Source: Nitrospirota bacterium
GTDB taxonomy: Bacteria > Nitrospirota > Nitrospiria > Nitrospirales > Nitrospiraceae
Length of the DNA stretch: 64,000 nt
Direction of reading: 5' to 3'
Assembly (NCBI GenBank): GCA_002737345.1
Contig: NSIK01000016.1
Coordinates: forward strand, 70,158-134,157
This document shows, in pieces, positions 17,827 to 28,900 of the stretch. A program made the translations under genes and the position numbers. The notes under the pieces are model-generated. The model searched no databases. It saw only the letters and a list, made by a program, of their open reading frames with translations, and was not told the DNA's origin. How positions within the stretch are numbered: the stretch's first letter is position 1; every line of letters begins with the position of its first letter.

Positions 17827-18741
17827 ATGGTTGACCCACAAGGAAAAATTTGGATGGACGGGGTGTTCGTCAATTGGGCGGACGCACAGGTCCATGTGAT
17901 GACCCATTCGCTCCATTATGGATTGGCGGCGTTCGAGGGGATTCGTTGCTACAAAGGGAAGTCCGGCTCGGGGATTTTCCGGCTGCAGGAACATGTCGAT
18001 CGGCTGTTTGACTCCTCCCATATCGGCATGATGCAGCTCCCTTTCGACAGGAAGCAGGTCGCCGAGGCCATCGTGGAAACCGTCAAGATCAATAAGCTGG
18101 AAGCCTGCTATATCCGTCCGCTTGTTTATATCGGGCATGGAGCGATGGGGGTCTATCCGGGGGACAATCCGATCAAGCTGGCCATTGCGGCCTGGACCTG
18201 GGGCTCCTACCTCGGGGACGACGCCTTGGCGAACGGAATGAGGGCCCGCGTGTCGTCCTTTACCCGTCATCACGTCAATGTGTCGATGACGAGGGGGAAG
18301 ATTTCCGGCTACTACGTGAATTCGATTCTTGCGAAGCGGGAAGCGAAAATCGACGGCTACGATGAAGCCATCCTGCTCGACACCGAGGGCTATGTGTCCG
18401 AAGGGACTGGGGAGAACATCTTCATCGTGCGGAAGGGGCGGATCAAGACCACGCCGCTCACTTCGATCCTCGATGGCATCACCAGAAGCTCCGTCATTGA
18501 CCTGGCGCGGGAGGAGGGGATTACCGTGGCCGAGGAGCGATTCACGCGCGATGACATGTATATTGCCGATGAAGTGTTCGTGACGGGGACGGCGGCCGAG
18601 CTCACTCCGGTGCGGGAGATTGACAATCGCCGCATTGGAACTGGAAAGCCCGGTCCCATCACTCAAGCTCTGCAAAAGAAGTTCTTTGCCATCGTGCGCG
18701 GGGAGGATCCTTCCCACGCAGCCTGGCTCACCCGCATTTAG
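17827..18741 (+). CDS. ilvE: Branched-chain amino acid aminotransferase
   Basis: MDGVFVNWADAQVHVMTHSLHYGLAAFEGIRCYK, EGTGENIFIV, GTAAELTPVREIDNR; start at 17827. Confidence 0.93.
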   Translation: MVDPQGKIWMDGVFVNWADAQVHVMTHSLHYGLAAFEGIRCYKGKSGSGIFRLQEHVDRLFDSSHIGMMQLPFDRKQVAEAIVETVKINKLEACYIRPLVYIGHGAMGVYPGDNPIKLAIAAWTWGSYLGDDALANGMRARVSSFTRHHVNVSMTRGKISGYYVNSILAKREAKIDGYDEAILLDTEGYVSEGTGENIFIVRKGRIKTTPLTSILDGITRSSVIDLAREEGITVAEERFTRDDMYIADEVFVTGTAAELTPVREIDNRRIGTGKPGPITQALQKKFFAIVRGEDPSHAAWLTRI

Positions 18742-18778
18742 CGTCTTACGATTTCAACGATCAGGTGTGATGGGTAGC

Positions 18779-18806
18779 GGGTGCAGGAGCGAAGGCTCCT
18801 GCACCC
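18779..18806. terminator. Perfect 12-bp stem hairpin, GAAG loop, between convergent ilvE and secG
   Basis: GGGTGCAGGAGC-GAAG-GCTCCTGCACCC. Confidence 0.7.
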
Positions 18807-18824
18807 GTGCGACTGATTGTTCGG

Positions 18825-19175
18825 TCAATGTCCGCTAGCGGGAGCCGCGTCGGCAGCAGCAGGAGTAGCTGGAGCCGTGGCTGGGGTTGCTGGAACGGTC
18901 TGAGAGGTCTCTTTTTTCTTAAGATCGATGACCGTGGAGGCGAAGGTCCGCTCTTTGGCCATGATGGCGAGGCTGAAGGAGGTCAGCATGAAGATGGCAG
19001 CGACGGCGACCGTGAACTTGCTCAAGAAGTTGGCCGGGCCACGGCTTCCGAAGACGGTCTGGCTGGAGCCGCCGAACGAGGCGCCGATCTCGGCGCCCTT
19101 GCCGGACTGCAAGAGAATCGCGCCGATCATGAGAAAACAGATGAACACATGGATGACGATGAGCAACGTATACAT
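18825..19175 (-). CDS. secG: Preprotein translocase subunit SecG
   Basis: Two TMs, LLQSGKGAEIGASFGGSSQTVFGSRGPANFLSK; downstream of tpiA. Confidence 0.93.
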   Translation of the reverse strand: MYTLLIVIHVFICFLMIGAILLQSGKGAEIGASFGGSSQTVFGSRGPANFLSKFTVAVAAIFMLTSFSLAIMAKERTFASTVIDLKKKETSQTVPATPATAPATPAAADAAPASGH

Positions 19176-19189
19176 GGCACTCCGATCAG

Positions 19190-19960
19190 TTAAGCACGTC
19201 GTGTCTGAGCAATGCGCACGATTCTAGCAAAGGAATCGGGATTGAGACAAGCCCCGCCCACTAATGCCCCATCGATCGCCTCCGAGGCGAGCAGCGATTC
19301 AGCGTTCTGAGGCGTGACGCTCCCTCCGTAGAGAATTCTCATGGCTGCGGCAGTTGTGCTGTTCCAGCCTGTTTCCATGAATGAGCGGATGGATCGATGG
19401 ACTGCCACGGCCTGCTCCGTGGTGGCGGCCCGTCCTGTGCCGATGGCCCAGACCGGCTCGTAGGCGATGGTGACGGTGACCAGGTCCTGTTGGGTCAGTC
19501 CTGCCAAACCGCCGTTTAACTGAGTTGTGACGGCCGATTTCGTTTTGTCCGCTTCCCGTTCAGCCAGGGATTCTCCCACGCAGATGATTGGAGCCAATCC
19601 CTGCGCCAGGGCCGCCCTGACTTTTTTCTGAATCGTCTCGTCCCGTTCGCCGAAGAGTAGGCGGCGCTCAGAATGGCCGACGATTACATAGCGGCAGCCC
19701 AGTTCGCGCAACATCGACGCAGACACTTCCCCGGTGAAGGAGCCCTGCGGATCCCAATGGAGGTTTTGGGCACCGAGGCTGATCCAGGAGGAGGGACCGA
19801 GGGCCTTACCGGCCGATTCGAGGGAGGTAAAGGGCGGCGCCAGGACGACATCGGCCTTGGGAGATGGGGTCAGCCGTTCCAGGAGGTCGCGAATGAAGGC
19901 TGCGGCCTCCGAGGCCGTCTTGTTCATCTTCCAGTTGCCGACGATGAGGGGTGTGCGCAC
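19190..19960 (-). CDS. tpiA: Triosephosphate isomerase
   Basis: VGNWKMNKT, YVIVGHSERR, AYEPVWAIGTG, ILYGGSV. Confidence 0.97.
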   Translation of the reverse strand: MRTPLIVGNWKMNKTASEAAAFIRDLLERLTPSPKADVVLAPPFTSLESAGKALGPSSWISLGAQNLHWDPQGSFTGEVSASMLRELGCRYVIVGHSERRLLFGERDETIQKKVRAALAQGLAPIICVGESLAEREADKTKSAVTTQLNGGLAGLTQQDLVTVTIAYEPVWAIGTGRAATTEQAVAVHRSIRSFMETGWNSTTAAAMRILYGGSVTPQNAESLLASEAIDGALVGGACLNPDSFARIVRIAQTRRA

Positions 19961-20010
19961 AGATTTCTCGATATGGATGGTGTCGCGGGCGTGAACTGAC
20001 GACGAGGCGA

Positions 20011-21210
20011 TTACTCGACTCGATCCGGGAGGGCGGCCAAGCCCGGAAGTTGTTTGCCTTCGAGCAATTCCAACGCGGCGCCGCCGCCGGTCGAGATGAA
20101 CGACATATTTTCCGATTCACCGGCTCGATGGACGGCTAAGGCGGTTTCGCCTCCGCCGATGATCGTGAGGGCATAGGCATTGGCCACTGCGTGGGCCATG
20201 GCCAGGGTCCCTCTGGCATAGGCATCGATTTCAAAGACGCCCATCGGTCCGTTCCAGAGGATCGTCTTCGCGTTCTGGACCGCTTCATTGAACAGTTTGA
20301 CTGAAGCAGGGCCGATGTCGAGAGCATACCAGCCTTTGGGAATTTCCTGGACCGGGACGATCTTTGACTCCGCGCCAGGCTCGCGGCTGGCCGCGACGAC
20401 GCAATCGACCGGGAGATAGAATTTTACTCCGCGGGAGAGGGCATGCTCCTCGATGCCTTTGGCGAAGTCCAACATGTCGTTTTCGACCAGGGAGTTGCCG
20501 ATTTCTATGCCCTTCGCCTTGAGGAAAGTGAAGGCCATGCCGCCGCCGATAATGACTTTGTCGACGCGTTTGCCCAGATTTTCGATGACGCCGATCTTTC
20601 CTGATACCTTTGCTCCGCCGAGAATGGCGACAAAGGGCCGGACGGGGTTTTCGACAGCGCCTTCCAGATATTCGATTTCCTTTTTGAGGAGGAATCCGGC
20701 AGCTGAAACGGGAATGAACTTGGTGATGCCGACGGTGGAGGCATGGGCCCGGTGCGCGGCGCCGAAGGCATCGTTGATGTAGACGTCGCCGAGGGAGGCC
20801 AGCGCTTTGGAAAAGGCGTCGTCGTTCTTCTCTTCACCCTGATGGAACCGGAGATTCCCCAAGAGCATGACGTCGCCTGGTTTCATTTTGCTGACGAGCC
20901 CGTCCACCACTGGGCCGACGCAATCAGGCGCAAAGAGAATCTCTTTGCCTAGGAGCCGACCCAGGCGTTTGGCCACCGGGGCCAGGCTGTACTTGGGGTT
21001 GAACTTCCCGTTCGGGCGGCCCAGGTGCGAACAGAGGATCACCCTGGCTCCGTCGTCCACGGCGCGATTGATGGTCAGGAGGGTCGAGCGAATGCGGGTA
21101 TCGTCCGTGATTTGGAGGGAGTCATCCAAGGGGACGTTGAAGTCAGCCCGGATAATGACTCGTTTGCCCTTTAGCGAGATATCGTCGATCGTTTGTTTAC
21201 GTAGGTGCAT
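20011..21210 (-). CDS. pgk: Phosphoglycerate kinase
   Basis: [56 protein letters not shown]. Confidence 0.97.
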   Translation of the reverse strand: MHLRKQTIDDISLKGKRVIIRADFNVPLDDSLQITDDTRIRSTLLTINRAVDDGARVILCSHLGRPNGKFNPKYSLAPVAKRLGRLLGKEILFAPDCVGPVVDGLVSKMKPGDVMLLGNLRFHQGEEKNDDAFSKALASLGDVYINDAFGAAHRAHASTVGITKFIPVSAAGFLLKKEIEYLEGAVENPVRPFVAILGGAKVSGKIGVIENLGKRVDKVIIGGGMAFTFLKAKGIEIGNSLVENDMLDFAKGIEEHALSRGVKFYLPVDCVVAASREPGAESKIVPVQEIPKGWYALDIGPASVKLFNEAVQNAKTILWNGPMGVFEIDAYARGTLAMAHAVANAYALTIIGGGETALAVHRAGESENMSFISTGGGAALELLEGKQLPGLAALPDRVE

Positions 21211-21232
21211 CCGTTGATCTGTCCGCTAATGT

Positions 21233-22468
<1,236 letters not shown>

Positions 22469-22499
22469 TCAGTCCGAGACATTTTTTCATGAGGTATTA

Positions 22500-24911
22500 G
22501 TGAATCTGTTCGAGAAGACCACGCAGGTGTTGGAATGGCCAAGACTGTTGGAGGCCCTGGCCTGCCATGCTAGATCTATGATGGGAGGGGCGCTCTGTCG
22601 AGCTCTCGATTTAGCCACAAATCTGGCGGAGGCGCAACGGCGCCAACAGGAAACCACAGAGATGGGGCGGCTGCAGGACGCAGGCGAAGGTTTGCCGGCC
22701 TTGGCCTTCCCGGACATTCGGGATCCGCTTGCCCGGGCGAGCAAAGGGGCTTCCTTAGAGATATTGGAACTCCGCGATTGCGCGATCGTGCTGGAGCTGC
22801 TGGAGGAGAGTGGCCATTTTGTGGAGCGGCATCAGTTGGTCGCCCCCGCGCTGGCATCCGTTGCGAAGTCTTTACGATCGGTCGAGAAGTTACGTCCGGT
22901 GAAGGCCTCGCTGGATGAGGCGATTCACCAGGATGGTTCGATTAAGGAGTCGGCAACGCCTGAGTTACGGCGCTTGACCCATCAGGCCCATTCGCTCAAA
23001 CAGCAGATCCGGCATCAAGTCGATCAGATGCTCCACTCGCGCCGCTTCGAGGAGATTCTCCAAGAGCAGTATTTTGCCCAGCGGGAAGGCCGCTATGTCA
23101 TTCCGGTGAAAACCGACATGAGGGGCCGGGTGCCGGGGATCGTGCATGATGTTTCGGCCAGCGGGGCCACGGTGTTTATCGAGCCGCGCGAACTGGTCGA
23201 ACTGAACAATTCCATCAAGGTGGCAGATCTGGAGATCGAGCGGGAAGTGCGTCGCATCCTTCGGGAGCTGTCTTCAGTGGTCGCAGCACAGGCAGAGCTC
23301 ATGTTGGCAGGGCTTGATGCTCTGGCTGTGCTGGACGGGATTGCCGCGCGGGCTTCGTTCAGCCGCCAACTGAAGGCCCGTCCAGTCGGGCTCAACGATG
23401 CAGGGCGCGTGACATTGTTGCAGGCCAGACATCCTCTGCTCGTGCTGTCGAAAGGGCAGGTGGTGGCCAACGATATTCTCCTGGATGAATCGATCCAGGT
23501 GCTGGTCATCTCCGGTCCCAATACGGGCGGCAAGACCGTCACCCTCAAGATCGTCGGGCTCTTCGCCCTGATGGTCCGGGCGGGGCTGCACCTGCCCTGC
23601 GAGGCAGGATCGGAGATGGCGTTTTTCTCAGACGTCTATGCCGATATCGGCGATGCGCAGGATCTCGCCCGCGACCTCTCCAGCTTTTCGGCTCATATGA
23701 CCCAGATGATTCAGTTGCTCGATGAAACAGAGCAGCAGCGGAATGACGATGAAGACGCTGAGTCGCGACAATGGCTGGTCCTCCTCGATGAGCCAGTGAC
23801 CTCGACCGATCCGTCGGAGGGAGCGGCTCTGGCCGAAGCCTTGCTCTGTCGGCTGGCCACGCTGGAGATGAAAGTCGTCGCGACCACCCACTACGGATCA
23901 TTGAAGGCCTTGGCCCATACGATGTCCGGCTTTGCGAACGCCAGCGTCGAGTTCGACGTAGCAACCCTCTCGCCGACCTATCGGCTCTTCATGGGGGTGC
24001 CGGGCGGGTCATCTGCGTTGGAGATTGCAGGCCGGTTGGGGATGGACCGAGCCTTGCTGGATGAGGCGAGACGGAAGCTCCATAAAGACGAGCGGGCCAT
24101 GGAGACGGTGTTGCACGACTTGCAAGCGACGCAGCGGCAGTTGGCTGACGATTTGGCCCGAGCCGTTGAGGCAAGACGTGAAGCGGAGCAGGCGGAGCAG
24201 CGGGCGAAAGCTCAGCTGGCCCACCTGGAAGAGACAGAAAAGGAAGCGCAAAGGGGCCTGAAGCGAAAATTGAGTGAGCAGTTCAGTCGCGCGCGAGCCG
24301 AAGTGCAGGCCACGGTAGATACAGTCAAGGGCGAGCAGAAGTTGATCAAGGCCAAGGCAGCGAAACAGCGGTTGTTCGAACTGGAGGCGCAGACGAGAGC
24401 TGAAGTGGCACCAGTCGGCACACCGATTCCCCTTGAGCAGCTGGGGGCGGGGGATCAGGTAGAGATCGGTGGACTCGGCATGACCGGCACGCTTCTCGAA
24501 ACGCCGCAGGGGAAGAAGCGAGTGAGGTTGAAGGTGGGGGCGGGGGAACTACTGGCCACCGTGGCGAACCTCGTCGGCCTCGCAAGGGGACAGGCGGCGC
24601 AGTTGAAGCAGTCATCAGCTCCATCGACTCCCAGCCGGTTCCAGTCAGGCGGAGGGATGGGGCTTGATGAACAGACGGTCGTGGATGTGCGAGGGAGGGC
24701 GGCGGACGAGGCGCTGGATCAAGTGGTAGCGGCACTGGATCGCGCGACGATGACTGCCGTGCCGTTTCTCCGCGTCATTCATGGCCATGGTACGGGGAAG
24801 CTCCGATCCTCATTGCGGGACTATTTGAAAGATTCCCCCTATGTCGCAGGCTCTAGACCTGGTGATCGTGGGGAGGGCGGGGATGGGGTGACGATCGTAA
24901 CCTTGCGCTAG
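22500..24911 (+). CDS. mutS2: MutS2-type ATPase with C-terminal Smr domain
   Basis: ISGPNTGGKTVTLKIVGL, C-terminal Smr VDVRGRAADEAL...RVIHGHGTGKLRSSLRDYL; GTG start at 22500. Confidence 0.92.
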   Translation: MNLFEKTTQVLEWPRLLEALACHARSMMGGALCRALDLATNLAEAQRRQQETTEMGRLQDAGEGLPALAFPDIRDPLARASKGASLEILELRDCAIVLELLEESGHFVERHQLVAPALASVAKSLRSVEKLRPVKASLDEAIHQDGSIKESATPELRRLTHQAHSLKQQIRHQVDQMLHSRRFEEILQEQYFAQREGRYVIPVKTDMRGRVPGIVHDVSASGATVFIEPRELVELNNSIKVADLEIEREVRRILRELSSVVAAQAELMLAGLDALAVLDGIAARASFSRQLKARPVGLNDAGRVTLLQARHPLLVLSKGQVVANDILLDESIQVLVISGPNTGGKTVTLKIVGLFALMVRAGLHLPCEAGSEMAFFSDVYADIGDAQDLARDLSSFSAHMTQMIQLLDETEQQRNDDEDAESRQWLVLLDEPVTSTDPSEGAALAEALLCRLATLEMKVVATTHYGSLKALAHTMSGFANASVEFDVATLSPTYRLFMGVPGGSSALEIAGRLGMDRALLDEARRKLHKDERAMETVLHDLQATQRQLADDLARAVEARREAEQAEQRAKAQLAHLEETEKEAQRGLKRKLSEQFSRARAEVQATVDTVKGEQKLIKAKAAKQRLFELEAQTRAEVAPVGTPIPLEQLGAGDQVEIGGLGMTGTLLETPQGKKRVRLKVGAGELLATVANLVGLARGQAAQLKQSSAPSTPSRFQSGGGMGLDEQTVVDVRGRAADEALDQVVAALDRATMTAVPFLRVIHGHGTGKLRSSLRDYLKDSPYVAGSRPGDRGEGGDGVTIVTLR

Positions 24912-24912
24912 T

Positions 24913-24990
24913 CAGGATGCTGAAAAAGACCGCCAGCTTCGTTCTCAGCTCATCGAAATCCTCAATGTACCCCTGGGGGTACGCCTGCAC
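24913..24990 (+). repeat. Dispersed palindromic repeat family 1, left-half copy (R1)
   Basis: CAGGATGCTGAAAAAGACCGCCAGCTTCGTTCTCAGCTCATCGAAATCCTCAATGTACCCCTGGGGGTACGCCT. Confidence 0.85.
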
Positions 24991-25074
24991 TTTAAACTCT
25001 CGCGTAAACGTGCGTCGCGCCATGCCCCACCTCCGGTTTCATTCATACACCTAACTCGGTGTCTTTGAAACCGG
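24988..25074 (-). mobile_element. Truncated 5' remnant of an IS3-family orfA with upstream hairpin
   Basis: Reverse strand: ggagg RBS, ATG at 25023, reading MARRTFTREFKVQA (typical IS3 OrfA N-terminus) then running into repeat R1; hairpin CCGGTTTCA/TGAAACCGG at 25033-25074. Confidence 0.55.
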
Positions 25075-25122
25075 CAGCAGGCCACTTGTCATTTTACTTC
25101 TCTTGAAGAGGAAATGGGATAG

Positions 25123-26151
25123 TTAGGAGAGCAGATTTCCTGTCTGTTTGGTGAGGTTCTCCCGTGCAATTGAGACGTTGCGGAGAAGACCGCTCCGCTT
25201 GGCTCGTTTGAGGGGGCTCTCTTTGAAGGTGGCAGCAAAACTTTCCTCGCTGATCTGAGCCAGAGTTTTGAGGCTGGGGGCGAGGGTCAAGAGGCTGGGG
25301 GCAAAGGCCGGTTCGCTCGTTGCGTCCGATCGAAGATTGAAGGGACAGACGTCCAGACAATCGTCGCAGCCGAAGATGCGATTGCCCATGTGAGCAGCGA
25401 GTTCGTCGGAAATAACCTCCCGGCCTCCGCGCAGTTCGATGGTCAGGTAAGAGATGCAGCGCCTGGCATCGACGACATAGGGCTCGACGATGGCGCCGGT
25501 TGGACAAGCCTGAATGCAGAGGGTGCAGCTTCCGCAGAGATCCGTGGCCGGTTCATCTGGTTCCAGATCCAGAGTCGTGAGAATTTCTCCAAGCAGTAGC
25601 CAGGAGCCGGATTCGGCCGAGACGAGGTTGGAATGTTTGCCGATCCAGCCGAGGCCTGCCTGCTGGGCCCAGGCCTTTTCCATGATCGGGCCTGTATCGA
25701 CGTACGTCCTTGTGCCCACGCCTGGGGCCAAGGCCGCGATCTTGGCTTCGAGTTGCGAGAGCCGCTGGCTCATGACCGTATGGTAATCCTTTCCCCAGGC
25801 ATAACGGGCAATGCGGCCCATGCCAGGCTGCTCGTTCGCGCGGTTGTCCGTGTAGTAGTTCATCCCGACCGAGATCATCGAGCGACAGCCTGACAACACC
25901 AGCTGCGGATCGCTTCGTCGTGAAGGATCGCGAGTCATCCAGGCCATCGTGCCGTAGTAGCCTAGGCTCAGCCATTCCGTGAGACGGCTGAAGAGAAGCC
26001 TGGGCAAGGGGGTAGCGGGGTAAGGGGGCAAAGAAGACTTAGGCTGAGGGCTGAGGGTTGAAGGCTGATTACTGCCAGCCACTCGACTGATACCGACTGC
26101 GTCGAAGCCCAGCGAGAGGGCTTCGCGTTTGATGGCGTTAGCCAAAGACAT
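25123..26151 (-). CDS. queG: Epoxyqueuosine reductase
   Basis: GWIGKHSNLVS, LCGSCTLCIQACPTGAI, CDDCLDVCPFN (two 4Fe-4S motifs); start at 26151 preferred. Confidence 0.92.
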   Translation of the reverse strand: MSLANAIKREALSLGFDAVGISRVAGSNQPSTLSPQPKSSLPPYPATPLPRLLFSRLTEWLSLGYYGTMAWMTRDPSRRSDPQLVLSGCRSMISVGMNYYTDNRANEQPGMGRIARYAWGKDYHTVMSQRLSQLEAKIAALAPGVGTRTYVDTGPIMEKAWAQQAGLGWIGKHSNLVSAESGSWLLLGEILTTLDLEPDEPATDLCGSCTLCIQACPTGAIVEPYVVDARRCISYLTIELRGGREVISDELAAHMGNRIFGCDDCLDVCPFNLRSDATSEPAFAPSLLTLAPSLKTLAQISEESFAATFKESPLKRAKRSGLLRNVSIARENLTKQTGNLLS

Positions 26152-26153
26152 GG

Positions 26154-26519
26154 TTAGTGAGCTTGTTGGGAACAATCAAAACGGACAATAAACTGGACCG
26201 AGCAATGGTCGGATTTGCAGCGGCTGCAGGAGCCGGTGACTTTGGTTTTCCAGTCCGTGGCTCTGTCGTCGAATCGGCAGAAGGTTTTGCCGCCCTTGGA
26301 GATGGTTGTCCAGGGTTTGTCTGTGCCAGGGACATTGGCCACGAGGCAGCCACTGGGGAAGGGGACGTGACAGTTCTGCGAAGCCTCTCCCTTCGCCATC
26401 CCGAAACTGCAAGATTGCTCGGTGGTGGCGGTCGACTCGGAGAGGGATTGTGCCTGAGCCTCTGAGAACAAGCTCCAGAGGCTGATGAGCATGAACAATA
26501 TGAGGGGCCAGCGTTTCAT
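26154..26519 (-). CDS. Small secreted Cys-rich hypothetical protein
   Basis: Signal peptide MKRWPLILFMLISLWSLFSEAQAQ, multiple Cys in the mature part. Confidence 0.6.
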   Translation of the reverse strand: MKRWPLILFMLISLWSLFSEAQAQSLSESTATTEQSCSFGMAKGEASQNCHVPFPSGCLVANVPGTDKPWTTISKGGKTFCRFDDRATDWKTKVTGSCSRCKSDHCSVQFIVRFDCSQQAH

Positions 26520-26578
26520 CCTTGGCATCCTAGCACAGAGGGATTTAGATGCGTCAATCACGTTTCGGCCGTAGGAAG

Positions 26579-26606
26579 CTGACGGGCTTTTCAGCAGTCT
26601 GCTACT
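26579..26606 (-). repeat. Terminal fragment of repeat family 1 (R7)
   Basis: Reverse complement GTAGCAGACTGCTGAAAAGCCCGTCAG resembles AGCAGGATGCTGAAAAAG-CCGCC. Confidence 0.5.
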
Positions 26607-27780
26607 GAGGGAAGGTGAATTGGGACAGCTCAGCCTTGTCGAGGCCTTGCTTCACTAGCGCGTCGATATCGAATATTTGTTCGATTCTCAGGATGTCCTC
26701 GAGTCTGGTTTTCGTGCTGGGGTGGGGCGGGGTGAAGAGCGAGCAGCAATCTTGATCCGGCTCGATCGAGATGGCGAAGCTGCCGATCTGCTCAGCCTGG
26801 TCGGTGATCTCCAGCTTATCCATGCCGATGAGCGGACGTAGGAGCGGCAATTCTGCTGCCGCCTGGATAGCCGTCAGGTTCTCCGGTGTCTGTGACGCCA
26901 CCTGCCCCAAACTATCGCCCGTGACCAGTCCCCAACAATGTTCTTGTTTGGCTAACTCCTGCGCAATGCGGATCATGACGCGGCGGTAGAGCACTACGCG
27001 ATAGGGCGCTGGGGCGCTTGCCACAATGTCCCGTTGAATTTCCCCGAACGGGATGACATAGAGTTTCGACGTGTATTGATAGGCCGTGAGGAGCTGCACC
27101 AGTTCCCGGACCTTTTCCTCCGAGGCACGGCTTACGAACGGGCGGCCAGAGAAATGGACGAAGAGCGCCCGGCAGCCTCGCTTCATCATGCGATAGGCTG
27201 CGACCGGCGAATCGATTCCTCCGGAGATCAAACAGGCGACCTTCCCGCTGACCCCCACCGGCATTCCGCCAGGCCCCTGAATCTTTTTGATCGAGTAGTA
27301 GGCTTGTTTGGAGAGCAGTTCGAGATAGACCGTGAGGTCCGGATCCTTCAGGCTAACTTTCTTGCCGGTGGCCTCACAGACCGCGGTGCCGACGTCTCGC
27401 GCGACTTCCATCGAGGTCAGGATCAAACGTTTGTCGGCTCGTTTCGCCGAGATGCGAAAGGTGGAAAAAGATTCTGATCGGAGCGATTCGATGACCACCT
27501 GGGTGAGCGCTCCCAGGTCCGGGTGGGCCAGGTCGAGCGGCAACCCATGGGCGAGCGAAAAGTTGGCGATCCCGAAGACTCTGGTGAGCCGGTCGATGAT
27601 GGTCTGGTCCGGAATCCCGTCTGGCAGGACCACGCGAATCCGGCTGCGGAGATTCTCGACGCGTCTAACGCCGAGGTCTTTCAGCATCCATTGGATATTG
27701 CAGACGAGCCGTTCCTCGAAGTATTCGCGGTTGCGGCCCTTGAGGGCGATTTCGTGGTAGTGGACGATGGCGCAGCGCAC
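26602..27780 (-). CDS. thiI: tRNA 4-thiouridine sulfurtransferase (no rhodanese domain)
   Basis: THUMP region, LISGGIDSPVAAYRMMKRGC PP-loop, GDSLGQVASQTPENL. Confidence 0.94.
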   Translation of the reverse strand: MRCAIVHYHEIALKGRNREYFEERLVCNIQWMLKDLGVRRVENLRSRIRVVLPDGIPDQTIIDRLTRVFGIANFSLAHGLPLDLAHPDLGALTQVVIESLRSESFSTFRISAKRADKRLILTSMEVARDVGTAVCEATGKKVSLKDPDLTVYLELLSKQAYYSIKKIQGPGGMPVGVSGKVACLISGGIDSPVAAYRMMKRGCRALFVHFSGRPFVSRASEEKVRELVQLLTAYQYTSKLYVIPFGEIQRDIVASAPAPYRVVLYRRVMIRIAQELAKQEHCWGLVTGDSLGQVASQTPENLTAIQAAAELPLLRPLIGMDKLEITDQAEQIGSFAISIEPDQDCCSLFTPPHPSTKTRLEDILRIEQIFDIDALVKQGLDKAELSQFTFPQ

Positions 27781-27792
27781 AATTATCTACCG

Positions 27793-27914
27793 GGATGCTG
27801 AAAATGGCGACCAACAGTGTTCTCGGCTCGACATAATCCTCAACGTACCCCGAGGGTACGCCTCCGGTATGTGTCTCGCCTGCGGCCTTGTTGGGCGACC
27901 ACTTTGAGCATCCC
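27793..27914. repeat. Dispersed palindromic repeat family 1, full copy (R2)
   Basis: Ends GGATGCTGAAAATGGCGACCAAC / GTTGGGCGACCACTTTGAGCATCC; centre GTACCCCGAGGGTAC. Confidence 0.9.
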
Positions 27915-27922
27915 TGATGCCT

Positions 27923-28849
27923 TCATAAGCTGTGAGTAGGTGATTCGAGAAAACGCTCTACATCGATGGCGGCCATGCAGCCTGAGCCTGCTGCGGTGAC
28001 GGCTTGCCGGTACGTCGAGTCTTGGACGTCGCCAGCGGCAAACACACCGGGAATACTGGTCGTGGTTCCCTTCTCCGTCCGAATGTAGCCTTTCTCATCC
28101 ATGGAGATCTGTCCGGCAAAGAGCGCGGTGTTGGGGCGGTGCCCGATCGCGACAAAGACACCGGCGCAGGGCACTTCTGAGACTTTGCCGGTCACAAGGT
28201 TCTTTACGCTCACGCCTGTCACCAGGTCGGTGCCCAGAATATCTTCGATGGCGGAGTTCCAGAGGAAAGCAATTTTTTCGTTTTTCATCGCGCGATCCTG
28301 GAGGATCTTCGACGCGCGGAGTTTGTCGCGGCGGTGGACCACGGTGACCTTGCTGGCGAACTTGGTGAGGAAGGTGGCTTCCTCCATCGCACTGTCGCCG
28401 CCGCCGCCGACGATTAGCTCCTTGCCCTTGAAGAAAAATCCGTCGCAGGTGGCGCAGGTTGAGACTCCGTGCCCCGTGAGCCGCGCTTCGTTCTTCAAGC
28501 CGATTTGAATGGCCGATGCGCCGGTCGCAATGATGAGGGTCTTGGCCTGGAGAGTCTGTTTTGCGTCGATCGTGAGGGTGAAGGGCCTTCGTGCGAGCGT
28601 GACCTCTGTCACTTCGCCGGTCAGGAACTCCGTGCCGAATCGTTCCGCCTGCTTCCGCATCTCTTTCATCAGATCCGGGCCCATGATGCCCTTGGTAAAG
28701 CCGGGGTAGTTCTCGACCTCGGTCGTGGTGGTCAGTTGTCCACCCGATTGCCAGCCTTCGATGAGCAGGGGAGAGAGATTCGCCCGCGCTGCATAGATTG
28801 CGGCAGTGAGCCCGGCAGGCCCGGAGCCGATGATGACGACGTCGCGCAT
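27923..28849 (-). CDS. trxB: Thioredoxin-disulfide reductase
   Basis: IIGSGPAGLTAAIYAARANL, CATCDGFFFKGKE, GVFAAGDVQD. Confidence 0.96.
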   Translation of the reverse strand: MRDVVIIGSGPAGLTAAIYAARANLSPLLIEGWQSGGQLTTTTEVENYPGFTKGIMGPDLMKEMRKQAERFGTEFLTGEVTEVTLARRPFTLTIDAKQTLQAKTLIIATGASAIQIGLKNEARLTGHGVSTCATCDGFFFKGKELIVGGGGDSAMEEATFLTKFASKVTVVHRRDKLRASKILQDRAMKNEKIAFLWNSAIEDILGTDLVTGVSVKNLVTGKVSEVPCAGVFVAIGHRPNTALFAGQISMDEKGYIRTEKGTTTSIPGVFAAGDVQDSTYRQAVTAAGSGCMAAIDVERFLESPTHSL

Positions 28850-28900
28850 GGCGGAAACTTAACACAGCAGGCAGAGGGAATGCACGGAGCAGGAGAGGCG

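Noticed and set aside
17776-18717. 313-aa minus-strand ORF
   Set aside because: Antisense of ilvE; no domain signatures.
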